Below are positions 16,622 through 23,636 of a stretch of DNA of 27,953 bases, in pieces. Source of the stretch: an uncultured Oscillospiraceae bacterium (GTDB lineage Bacteria; Bacillota; Clostridia; Oscillospirales; Oscillospiraceae). Position numbers and translations under genes: made by a program. Each line of letters starts with the position of its first letter. Within the stretch, counting starts at the first letter, position 1. The notes beneath the pieces were generated by a model, which saw only the letters and a program-made list of their open reading frames with translations, did no database searches and had not been told where the DNA came from. Where the stretch lies: assembly GCA_900763995.1 (NCBI GenBank), contig CAAFMK010000195.1, positions 1 through 27,953 of the forward strand, read 5' to 3'.

Positions 16622-18367
16622 TTAAAAAGTGAATCCGGGCTGCTCCATAGCTGTGGACAGATCCGGCTTTTGGTTGGATTGCAACAGATAGACCGCCACC
16701 GCAATGATCCAGGCCACCACCATATCAATACGCCCGATACTTCGGTTTTTCATGGGCTTCATGTTTTCGTTGCCATCTACAAAGCACCGGACATTGCCAA
16801 AGCACCACCGGGCGGCGGTGTTGTGCTCGTGGAGCATCTCATGGCTGCGGATCATCCGCTCCAGCTCCTTCATGGCTGGGGACATATTGCGCATATCCTG
16901 CGGGATCTCCAGCACATTGATCTGCTGCTCGGTCAGTCTGGAGGTGATGGTGCGGCTCAGATAGGGATCTACCCCAAGGGTCTCCAGCCGGAACATCTGA
17001 CTACACCAGAGGATGGTATCCTCCACCATGGAGAAGTCCACCATATCCCCGGGGCACAGGGTCAAAAACTCTGCCCTGGCCCAGTCCCGATAGGGGACAT
17101 GATCCCGCTGCTCGGCATCTGCCACCCCATCCTCGGGCCGCCAGGCCCAGAACAGGGTCACAAAGTGGTCAAGCCCATCCTGGGGCGGGAAAATCAGGGT
17201 CAGGGCGGTCAGGTCTGTGGTGGTGGACAGATCCAGCCCGCCAAAGCACCGTTTCCCGGCCAGATAGTCCCGGGCCGCATTCCGCTTTGCAATGACACTC
17301 AGCCCCTGCCAGGAATCAAGGTTCCACTGGCTCTTGTCGTACAATCCAAAGGGGAGCCAGCCCACCGCCTTGGTGGAGATCCACTGGTTGAGACGGAGCC
17401 AGCGGAACAGCCGCTCCAGTGCCTCGCTCTGTTTGGCGGCCCTGGCCTCGGCCCTGAATTTCCGCAGGCTCAAATTGTGGCTCAATCCAGGATTGCAGGC
17501 TTTCCAGATCTCCTCATCCCAGATGTCCAAAGCGGCGATCCTGTCGGGATCATCCTGTGTCAGTACAGAGACCCCGTACATAATGGGGCACCAGGCCGGG
17601 TCATCCATGTCCAGCTCCCGCTCCGGCGCTCCCCGCCGCCATGCCAGTATACGGCGGCACCGCTCATGGACTTCCCAGCCAATGCTTTTCCGGTCTGGGT
17701 CATCTCCGGCGGTGGTCAATACAATGACAGCCTGCTGCCGTCTGGCGGCATCGGATCCGGCGGTCAGTATATCCCAAAGTCTACGGTTTGGCTGGGCGTG
17801 GAGCTCATCAAAGATAATGGCGCTGAAGGAGTAGCCGTGTTTACTCACGGCATCCGCTGAGTAGACCTTCATGACCCCGCCATATTTGGTATGGATTTCC
17901 CGCCGGGAATCCACCGCCCATGCGATAGGGTCATGCTCTGGCTGTCCAAGACAGGTGTTGTCCACCATGTACTTGGCAGCATCATAGACCTGGGCAGCGT
18001 TTTCCTTGTCGCTGGAGAAGATACCCACCTTGGGTTTTTTCTCCCCATCCCATAAGAGGTGGTACAGGCCCAGTCCGGCACCAAACTCGGTCTTGCCGTT
18101 TTTCTTGGGCATCTCATCATAGAGGAACCGCCGATACCGCACCCACTGGCCGTCCTCATCCTCAGTCTGGATGCCATAGAAGTTCTGAATGGCCTCCAGC
18201 TCCCAGGGCAGGATCTGAAAGGGCGTACCCGCCCACTCATTTTGGGCAAAGCACAGCAGGGAGAAGAAGTCCAGAACATCCTGTACCGCTCCCTCACTGT
18301 ACCGCACCACCGTCCCATCATCCGGGACAGGCACCTGTACAGGGCCAAGGGTCAGATGGTCAGGCAC
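16622..18367 (-). CDS. terL: Terminase large subunit
   Basis: 581 residues from GTG at 18367, overlapping the small subunit by 8 bp. The ATPase domain has a Walker A variant PKKNGKT (87-93), Walker B SAIIFDELHA with D187/E188, and the coupling motif VLTTAG (216-221). The nuclease half has GGLDLSTTTDLTAL (D379, D385 as likely metal ligands), GVDPYLS and a C-terminal RIDMVVAWIIAV. It packages DNA into the prohead through the portal. Length is standard for HK97/P27-type terminases. Upstream are P27-type TerS and HNH genes, typical of a cos-packaging phage. Confidence 0.94.
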   Translation of the reverse strand: MPDHLTLGPVQVPVPDDGTVVRYSEGAVQDVLDFFSLLCFAQNEWAGTPFQILPWELEAIQNFYGIQTEDEDGQWVRYRRFLYDEMPKKNGKTEFGAGLGLYHLLWDGEKKPKVGIFSSDKENAAQVYDAAKYMVDNTCLGQPEHDPIAWAVDSRREIHTKYGGVMKVYSADAVSKHGYSFSAIIFDELHAQPNRRLWDILTAGSDAARRQQAVIVLTTAGDDPDRKSIGWEVHERCRRILAWRRGAPERELDMDDPAWCPIMYGVSVLTQDDPDRIAALDIWDEEIWKACNPGLSHNLSLRKFRAEARAAKQSEALERLFRWLRLNQWISTKAVGWLPFGLYDKSQWNLDSWQGLSVIAKRNAARDYLAGKRCFGGLDLSTTTDLTALTLIFPPQDGLDHFVTLFWAWRPEDGVADAEQRDHVPYRDWARAEFLTLCPGDMVDFSMVEDTILWCSQMFRLETLGVDPYLSRTITSRLTEQQINVLEIPQDMRNMSPAMKELERMIRSHEMLHEHNTAARWCFGNVRCFVDGNENMKPMKNRSIGRIDMVVAWIIAVAVYLLQSNQKPDLSTAMEQPGFTF

Positions 18368-18824
18368 GGCGCATCCGCTCCTGCATCATCTTTTCAAAGG
18401 GATTCTCCTCCTCTGGTCTGGTGCTCTTGGGGAGTACCAGCCGACACCTGGCCGTGATGGTCATGCCCAGATCATTGGCACAGGCCCGGGCCTGCTTAAA
18501 GTAGGTGTCCTGGGCTTTGCTCCATTTGGCCACCAGCTCTGTGTCCTGCTGTTCCAGCGCAGACAGTACCGACTGATGGACGGTGTTGTATTGGGCCTGA
18601 GCCACCACATACCGCCCCAGCGTATCCCGATCCAGTTGGGCCGCTCCCATGTCGGCCTCCAGCAGCTCTTTGGCCAGCGCCCGAAACTCTTTCCTGAGAT
18701 CTTCCGGCAGCCATTTTGGCACTTTCAACTTGGATGGCGTTTGGACTTTGACTTCCTGGGCCGATCGCTCCGCCTTTTCTTTCTTGCTCAAATGCTTGCG
18801 GCCATTGCCCTCAAGCACGCTCAA
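18360..18824 (-). CDS. terS: Terminase small subunit, P27 family
   Basis: 154 residues. The start is a TTG (18824) sharing bases with the previous stop, or a GTG two codons further (18818); the ribosome site is weak in either case. The N-terminal GRKHLSKKEKAERSAQE is the usual P27 opening, followed by PKWLPEDLRKEFRALAKELLEADMGAAQLDRDTLGRYVVAQAQYN and a C-terminal ARACANDLGMTITARCRLVLPKS, where the family normally has a short helix with SRxRL. It recognises the packaging site and recruits the large subunit. Downstream residues RPEEENPFEKMMQERM are the common tail. Confidence 0.85.
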   Translation of the reverse strand: MSVLEGNGRKHLSKKEKAERSAQEVKVQTPSKLKVPKWLPEDLRKEFRALAKELLEADMGAAQLDRDTLGRYVVAQAQYNTVHQSVLSALEQQDTELVAKWSKAQDTYFKQARACANDLGMTITARCRLVLPKSTRPEEENPFEKMMQERMRRA

Positions 18825-19450
18825 ATTTTGTCTTGGTCCTGGTATGATCCTCTCCTCCTCTCCCTATGTCTGTCTCCCACACCCCCAAAAATTTCCCGAT
18901 GGGGAAAAAGTCCTCCACGAATGGGGCCTTGCGGTCTTGAACCCTTCCCGCCCGAATCTTTTCCGCCGGGGGGGAGGGTCAAGCAAGCAAAGCTTGCCCT
19001 GCGTGTGCGCACCTGTGCCCTGCGTGAGCACCTGCGCCCAAGGCTGGGAATGGTTTGGCTGTTATTCGCCTTTTTTTGCCGCCGTTTTTCCGCCATTTCC
19101 ATCGCTGTTTTCTGGTCGTGGTGATGCTTGCAGAGGGACTGGTGGTTGCTTGGGTCAACAAACAGCGCCCAGTTGCCCTGGTGTGGCTGGATATGATCCA
19201 CCACAGTGGCTCTGGTGCGGCGGCGTGGATCACTGAGCTGGTACAGGCTGGCGCAGATTCGGCAGAAGGGCTCCCGCTGGAGCTGTGCTGGGCGTAGATC
19301 CTGTGTCCAGATACGCAGACTGTACCAGCTGTGATACTGTGCGGACTCCCGGCGGCTGGCCGGTGCCGGCTTGTGGGCAGGGCAGTAGCCCTCTTTGGTG
19401 AGGGCTGTACACCCTGGGTGTCGGCAGGGCCTAAGTGGTTTTTGTGCCAT
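18821..19450 (-). CDS. HNH endonuclease with repeat-rich C-terminal extension
   Basis: 209 residues, ATG at 19450, 8 nt after GGAGGTGAT. N-terminal zinc site (C9, C14, C23, H26), then the HNH core with C63-C66, VVDHIQPHQGN (D85, H86), N102 and CKHHHDQ (C107, H110-H111). HNH proteins encoded before P27-type terminases stimulate cos cleavage by the large subunit. Such nucleases usually end near residue 130; here a further 80 residues follow that are Arg/Gly/Pro/Ser-rich and coded by tandem repeats and G-runs. That part looks like packaging-site DNA that happens to stay open. Frame is intact. Confidence 0.85.
   Translation of the reverse strand: MAQKPLRPCRHPGCTALTKEGYCPAHKPAPASRRESAQYHSWYSLRIWTQDLRPAQLQREPFCRICASLYQLSDPRRRTRATVVDHIQPHQGNWALFVDPSNHQSLCKHHHDQKTAMEMAEKRRQKKANNSQTIPSLGRRCSRRAQVRTRRASFACLTLPPGGKDSGGKGSRPQGPIRGGLFPHREIFGGVGDRHRERRRGSYQDQDKI
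18950..19040. other. Candidate packaging (cos) region
   Basis: Within the 3' part of the HNH gene, next to the terminase genes. It holds a G-run (CCGCCGGGGGGGAGGG, 18963-18978), an inverted repeat GCAAGC-AAA-GCTTGC (18983-18997) and two abutting imperfect direct repeats: CCCTGCGTGTGCGCACCTGTG (18997-19017) and a 19-nt version (19018-19036) lacking two bases. HNH-terminase phages have cos here. No cut position can be shown from sequence alone. Confidence 0.4.
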
Positions 19451-19470
19451 GGGCTATCACCTCCAGACAA

Positions 19471-19531
19471 AACAAAAAGCGCCTGAGCCAACAACACCCC
19501 CACATTGGGAGTTCGTCATGGCTCAGGCGCT
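19471..19531 (-). terminator. Terminator-like hairpin between early and late genes
   Basis: A 13-bp perfect inverted repeat, AGCGCCTGAGCCA at 19478-19490 and its complement at 19519-19531, with a 28-nt loop. On the minus strand the 3' arm is followed directly by TTTTTGTTTTG. It overlaps the last codons of the KTR protein and ends 20 bases before the HNH start, so it may stop early transcripts unless antiterminated. The loop is long for a classical terminator. Confidence 0.68.
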
Positions 19532-19723
19532 GGTCTCTTTGGACACGGGCTCAGGCGCTTCGATATTCACGATAGTTTCCTGTCCACATCGTTTGCACTT
19601 GCTGGGCAGGTTTCGGACGATGGATGTAGGCAAAAGCTTCAGCAGCTTTCCCTTTCCACACACGGGACAAATCACCCAGTCATCCTCTACGGTCAGTTTA
19701 CCACATTTGTTTTCAATACGCAA
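19523..19723 (-). CDS. Cysteine-rich KTR-type zinc ribbon protein
   Basis: 66 residues from TTG at 19723, 9 nt after AGGAG. The sequence WVICPVCGKGKLL and then LPSKCKRCGQETIVNI forms a CxxC...CxxC zinc ribbon (Cys at 19, 22, 43, 46), matching the small Cys-rich KTR family found on phages and conjugative elements of Clostridia. That family is thought to bind nucleic acid or act as a regulator, but its role is not known. It is the last early gene and its end lies within the terminator-like hairpin. Confidence 0.75.
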   Translation of the reverse strand: MRIENKCGKLTVEDDWVICPVCGKGKLLKLLPTSIVRNLPSKCKRCGQETIVNIEAPEPVSKETSA

Positions 19724-19782
19724 ATATTTTTCACTCCTTTTCCCTCTGAATGAAAGATAATATACTTACCCCCAAGGCCGAA

Positions 19783-19803
19783 AAGAATAGAAAAGCTATT
19801 CTT
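19783..19803 (-). terminator. AT-rich hairpin after the HUH Rep gene
   Basis: An 8-bp inverted repeat, AAGAATAG ... CTATTCTT, with a 5-nt loop, overlapping the Rep stop codon (TAG at 19796). On the minus strand the stem is followed by TTCGG, so the U tail is short. It may act as a weak terminator or as mRNA 3' protection. Confidence 0.4.
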
Positions 19804-20563
19804 GTTTCTTCTTTCGCCTTTTTGGTTTTGGTTTTCGACGGTCTTGATCATAGGGCAGCAGGTACTTTATGTAAGCAAATTCTCCATAGCCGTTCCGGAT
19901 GGGGCCTTCTTTAAACAAGATGTCTGCCTCAGGTGGTGCGGAAAGGGCCACGCAGTCAGCTACAAACTCGGTCTCTGGCTCTGGACGGATCAGCCCCAGT
20001 GAGGGTGTCCAAGTTCGCTCCCCCACATGAGGGTGTCCCCACTCTCTGGGCTCTTTGGTCAAATAGCTTGCCAGTCCCTCATAGTTATTCATAGGCGTGA
20101 ACTTTAAATACTCAATTTCAACATTGCTGCCATAGATCCACAGCCTTCTTAGATCTTCTGTATCCTCTCCGGTGGCATTCATCACAATATGATGATGGAG
20201 CCGTCCTCCTGGGCAGCCCCCCTCTGTTACATAAATATAACGGAGGGGCTGATTATTTCTTTTTCGTGCGGCTCGCAGCTTGGAGAGATAGGAGCGTACC
20301 CGCCGCACTGCTTTGTCCTTACTATCTGGAAGGTGCTTATCATCATAAGTTATAGTGACAAAAAGATCTCCATTGTCAAAGTTGGCGGCTAGTGTGCGTT
20401 CCAGTTTTTGAAATGATGTCCTGGCGTTCAGTCGCTCCCGGGCCTCTGTGCTGGCCTTTCGTTTTTGGGCTCTGGCTTGTTGGCTATCATCTGCACCGGG
20501 AGCTGTGTATAAAACCGCATATACCAGCCGACCTGCTGTGATTCTCTTTAGGGTTTTGTGCAT
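19796..20563 (-). CDS. HUH rolling-circle-type replication protein
   Basis: 255 residues, ATG at 20563 after GAGGAGGGCAGGCA. Three replication-endonuclease motifs are in order: motif I DLFVTITYDDKHLP (about 66-79), HUH motif GRLHHHIVMNA (H123-H125) and motif III YEGLASYLTKEP with the YxxK pattern (Y167-K170). The last residues are highly basic (KPKPKRRKKKQE). The protein resembles the Rep of microvirus VP4 and ORF2/G2P types more than plasmid Reps. It would nick and rejoin DNA at an origin by a tyrosine. It is translationally coupled to the upstream Zn protein (16-bp overlap). It could also serve as a relaxase-like or recombination factor. Confidence 0.82.
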   Translation of the reverse strand: MHKTLKRITAGRLVYAVLYTAPGADDSQQARAQKRKASTEARERLNARTSFQKLERTLAANFDNGDLFVTITYDDKHLPDSKDKAVRRVRSYLSKLRAARKRNNQPLRYIYVTEGGCPGGRLHHHIVMNATGEDTEDLRRLWIYGSNVEIEYLKFTPMNNYEGLASYLTKEPREWGHPHVGERTWTPSLGLIRPEPETEFVADCVALSAPPEADILFKEGPIRNGYGEFAYIKYLLPYDQDRRKPKPKRRKKKQE

Positions 20564-21324
20564 TGCCTGCCCTCCTCACTGTCCACCCAGTCAACCCTTT
20601 GTCCACATTGTCCACAGTATTCATTTCGGTTCCCATCCTCATTGTGGAGGTATTCTCCACTCCCACACCGCTGACAAAATATTATATATGGATCATCGTC
20701 CTCGAATGGTGATATTGCGTGTTGTTTGACCAGTTCCTTATCCTCGGGTATCCTATCCTGAGTTCTGACCAAGCTGCCCGCCGGTTGTCCCATAAATAAA
20801 TCACACTTGGGTGTATCAAAATACACTTCTTTTCCAGTCACTTTGCATTTATCAGTATCTGGATCTTCGTGGTAGTAGTGTTCGCAGTAAAAGCATGTAC
20901 AGCTTTTCATGAAGTTTTCATAATTATCATGGAGCCTACATAGTTCATTGTGGATTTGGTCAGCATCCTTCTTAGCCTCAAATACAGTCTGCCCAAGCTC
21001 CTCCCAAGGAGTGAAATCATGCATTCCATCTGGAACATCCCTTGGTAGGCCGCTTGTCCAAAAACCTCTTGTACCTACCTCGGTAACTGTATTCGGTCCT
21101 GACACCAACCAGCCACAGGGGTCTGTAGCATCCTCCAAAAGGAAGTACACAGCATCTCCGCATTTGAGGGGGTTTAGAGTGCCCTCCAGTACCTCCGCCG
21201 CCTGCCGAATAATCGCACAGCCATGCAATCCACAGCTGTGCTCATGCCCACAGCCCAGACAGGCCAAACTCCCTGTTTCCACTTTCAGCTGGTTTAGGGC
21301 TTTGATCAATTCAGTGTGCTTCAT
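20548..21324 (-). CDS. Multi-module Cys-rich phage protein with C-terminal zinc ribbon
   Basis: 258 residues, ATG at 21324 after GGAGGTAAACC. I see four modules: a short Cys cluster (C22, C25, C31, C36) following an amphipathic helix; a beta-rich section of about 50-115 (NPLKCGDAVYFLLED, then VTEVGTRGFWTSGLPRD, DFTPWEELGQTVF); a second Cys group (about 142-174, CTCFYCEHYYH...CKVTG...KCDLF); and a zinc ribbon (about 216-242, FCQRCG...YCGQCG). Each resembles separate small proteins of clostridial phages, so this looks like a fusion. Function unknown, perhaps nucleic-acid binding. It overlaps both neighbours by 14-16 bp. Confidence 0.7.
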   Translation of the reverse strand: MKHTELIKALNQLKVETGSLACLGCGHEHSCGLHGCAIIRQAAEVLEGTLNPLKCGDAVYFLLEDATDPCGWLVSGPNTVTEVGTRGFWTSGLPRDVPDGMHDFTPWEELGQTVFEAKKDADQIHNELCRLHDNYENFMKSCTCFYCEHYYHEDPDTDKCKVTGKEVYFDTPKCDLFMGQPAGSLVRTQDRIPEDKELVKQHAISPFEDDDPYIIFCQRCGSGEYLHNEDGNRNEYCGQCGQRVDWVDSEEGRQCTKP

Positions 21325-21694
21325 GGTTTACCTCCGTCAGATCCCTCCGTCTGCTGTACAGATTATCCTCGGCATACCGTACATCAAAGGGTAAAATCTC
21401 ACCACAGGCTGCTGCCAGCTCACGATCCACAACAGCCTTTGTATATTCGATGTCTGTATCATCGGCACTGTCATCAACACACATCTGGGCAAGCTCTGTG
21501 AATGTCTCCATAAAGAGCTTTCCAAACCGCTGGCAGCGCTCTGGGCCGAATCTAAATTCCCGGTGCAGAGTGATAAGGGCTATATCAAGGCTCTGCTGCA
21601 GTGTAAAGCCTTTCATCATCTCAACACTTGCAGACAACTCCACAATCTTCTGCTGAGCCTGTCTCAGCTGGATATAAGTATTAGGCTTGGCCAT
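21311..21694 (-). CDS. Conserved phage protein of unknown function
   Basis: 127 residues, helical, with a central stretch MKGFTLQQSLDIALITLHREFRFGPERCQRFGKLFMETFTELAQMCVDD and a DTDIEYTKAVVDRELAAACG segment. I recognise this type from clostridial phages (a small protein near replication genes, often with the FGFGxxR core), but no function is established. It overlaps the ParB gene by 14 bp and the next gene by 14 bp, so it belongs to the same polycistron. Start ATG at 21694. Confidence 0.65.
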   Translation of the reverse strand: MAKPNTYIQLRQAQQKIVELSASVEMMKGFTLQQSLDIALITLHREFRFGPERCQRFGKLFMETFTELAQMCVDDSADDTDIEYTKAVVDRELAAACGEILPFDVRYAEDNLYSRRRDLTEVNHEAH

Positions 21695-22796
21695 ATCTGC
21701 TTTCCCACTCCTCTGTGTGTTTTTCTACAGCCCTTTCCAACGCTACAATCGCCATAGCCTCCCAGGTCTGTGTCCAGCTGCGCTCTACCATATGAGACAG
21801 ATCCTCTCCAATAGCAAAGGAGGTCGGACTACAATGCCACTCAAAACTACTTGAGCAATATCCTCGATGAATTTTGCCGTTTTTGACTTTCAACGCCTCA
21901 ATCCCATCTTTCCGGCTGGCAGCACCGTCCAGCGACTTGATCAGATCATCAAAGCCATACAGCCGCATGAAGTCTAAAAACAGTTCATCCTGTTTGGCTG
22001 CATCCTGTTTGTCAGGACTGGCGGTTTTGGGCTGGTTGAGGGATGCAATGGTCTGACCGATCTGGTCGGCGGTATATTTGCACACAGTATCCTGACCACA
22101 GCTGCCCACCAGCGCTGTCTGTACATCCAAAGGCTCCTGTGCGATCCGGTAGGCTACAGACTCTGACAGTTGGCCGGACTTCCACAGGGGTTTAATGGTC
22201 TCATCAAGGTTTTGTTGGATGACTTTCAGCCGGGCCAGCTTGGAGGCGGAGATTTTGCAGACCTGTGCAATATGGTCTCTCATGCGGCCCTGAAACTCAT
22301 ACCCAGACTCTTTCATTCCGTAGAGCAGTTCCTCCACACGCTCAGTCTGTCTGGAGATTTCCCAAGAGCTCATTTTCCGGGTGTCGCTGTTGGCGTAGAT
22401 CAGGCGTAGCTCCTGCAACAGCTCTGACCCCTCACCACGCTCCTGGATACAGGGTACAGAGCAATATTGAGTTAGCCCATCATCTACCAGCATTTGCAAA
22501 GCTGCCCGGCGGCGGTGGCCTGATACGATGATATATCTCCCTGGATACTCCGGGTGGCTTCGCACCCGGATGGGCTGCTGTAGTCCTAACAGTTCAATGT
22601 TCCGGGCCAGGTCCTCCAGCCCGTTCAGCTCGTAAAAGTTGCGGGGATCATTATCCAACAGGCTGAGGTCTATGTACTGGATCTGTTCCTGGTCGGTGTC
22701 CAATTTGGACACAACTACTTTTTGCAGTGCATCATCCACAGTGGATCTCTGGAAAGATGCTCGTTGGAGAATATCCCCAAGATTTGGTTTATCCAT
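21681..22796 (-). CDS. ParB-family DNA-binding protein
   Basis: 371 residues, ATG at 22796 after GGGGGGAAAGAA. The N-terminal ParB/Srx nuclease-like domain covers about 40-135 (IDLSLLDNDPRNFY...LGLQQPIRVRSHPEYPGRYIIVSGHRRRAALQML), with the GHRRRAA box at 93-99. A helical DNA-binding part follows (about 150-220: MSSWEISRQTERVEELL...HIAQVCKISASKLARLKVI). The C-terminal 150 residues are not typical ParB; they end in a Trp-rich helix. No ParA is in the window. The start region contains copy 3 of the 17-bp palindrome (coding VSKLDT, residues 29-34). It could act in partition, gene regulation or replication; overlap with the DnaC gene is 8 bp. Confidence 0.85.
   Translation of the reverse strand: MDKPNLGDILQRASFQRSTVDDALQKVVVSKLDTDQEQIQYIDLSLLDNDPRNFYELNGLEDLARNIELLGLQQPIRVRSHPEYPGRYIIVSGHRRRAALQMLVDDGLTQYCSVPCIQERGEGSELLQELRLIYANSDTRKMSSWEISRQTERVEELLYGMKESGYEFQGRMRDHIAQVCKISASKLARLKVIQQNLDETIKPLWKSGQLSESVAYRIAQEPLDVQTALVGSCGQDTVCKYTADQIGQTIASLNQPKTASPDKQDAAKQDELFLDFMRLYGFDDLIKSLDGAASRKDGIEALKVKNGKIHRGYCSSSFEWHCSPTSFAIGEDLSHMVERSWTQTWEAMAIVALERAVEKHTEEWESRYGQA
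22696..22712. repeat. 17-bp palindrome copy 3, inside the ParB gene
   Basis: GTGTCCAATTTGGACAC again, coding VSKLDT on the minus strand near the N-terminus of the ParB-family protein, outside its catalytic-like domain. The same hexapeptide is coded by copy 1, which is explained by the shared DNA word, as the two proteins are otherwise unrelated. Confidence 0.85.
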
Positions 22797-23625
22797 TTCT
22801 TTCCCCCCTCAGCATTGCCTGGCGCTCCGCATAGTGGTCAATGAGAGAGCGCCGCCGTCTGCTTGTCCCAGTTAATTTCACAGGCTGGCACATTTCAAGC
22901 AGCCTGTCATAGATCCGCTGGCGCTGTATGTTTTTTGGATTCTTGATCTCCTCCATGTCGATGTTTGTGGTGACGATCATGGGGAGCTTTGTCCGATACC
23001 TTCCGTCTATGATGTTATATACCTGCTCCTGCATATATTCGCTCTCACGCTCACAGCCCAGGTCATCCAAGATAAGCAGGTTATAGCGGTTCAGCCGGTC
23101 CAGATACTCCTGGCGGCCCTCAAAGGAGGATTGCATCTCATAGATGATCCGGGTGAAGTTGGTCATCTTCACAGGGATTTCGCGCTCAAGCAGGGAGTTT
23201 GCAATACAGGCGGCATAGTAGCTTTTCCCAATTCCAACCGGCCCATAGAGCAGCAGTCCAAACTCTTGGGGCTTTGTGAAGGTAAATTCATCTGCATAGA
23301 GCTTCATCATGGAGGACAGATCCGGGTTTTTCCGGTCATCACGCTCAAAGGTGCAGTTTGCATCCACTGGATCCATCAGGCACCGCTTTCTGGTCTCTGC
23401 GATCCGCACTTGCCGCTTCTGCTCCTTTTCAGCATTGTGGGCATCATTCCTGCACTGGCACATGACCCCGACAATTCTGGACTTACCCAGTATGTTGATC
23501 CGCCTTTCTCGGCGGGTGTTGCACTTGCCGCAGTACATAAGGCCATCCGGACCCTTATAGTCCCAAGAGGCAAGGGGCGGTGCTGCTGCGATGATTTGAT
23601 TGATTGCACTTTGAAGCATTTCCAT
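22789..23625 (-). CDS. DnaC/IstB-type replicative helicase loader (AAA+ ATPase)
   Basis: 278 residues, ATG at 23625 after GAGGTGAGTCGTT. An N-terminal zinc site has C32-C35 and C56/C58. The AAA+ domain has Walker A GPVGIGKS (128-135), Walker B LLILDDLGCE (183-192), sensor 1 VTTN (about 218) and an Arg-rich RIYDRLLEMCQPVKLTG motif, the family signature. It loads the host helicase onto the phage origin together with the initiator encoded immediately upstream (gap 11 nt). The chance of its being an IstB transposition helper is small, as there is no transposase. Confidence 0.92.
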   Translation of the reverse strand: MEMLQSAINQIIAAAPPLASWDYKGPDGLMYCGKCNTRRERRINILGKSRIVGVMCQCRNDAHNAEKEQKRQVRIAETRKRCLMDPVDANCTFERDDRKNPDLSSMMKLYADEFTFTKPQEFGLLLYGPVGIGKSYYAACIANSLLEREIPVKMTNFTRIIYEMQSSFEGRQEYLDRLNRYNLLILDDLGCERESEYMQEQVYNIIDGRYRTKLPMIVTTNIDMEEIKNPKNIQRQRIYDRLLEMCQPVKLTGTSRRRRSLIDHYAERQAMLRGERNG

Positions 23626-23636
23626 AACGACTCACC

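Noticed and set aside
16589..17860. Long plus-strand frame (423 codons) opposite the large terminase
   Set aside because: It mirrors the terminase codons, has no ribosome site or family motif, and its Gly/Pro/His-rich composition is that of antisense reading of a GC-rich gene.
22696..22712. Canonical bacterial parS
   Set aside because: The palindrome GTGTCCAATTTGGACAC does not match TGTTNCACGTGAAACA; only a phage-specific ParB site is considered.
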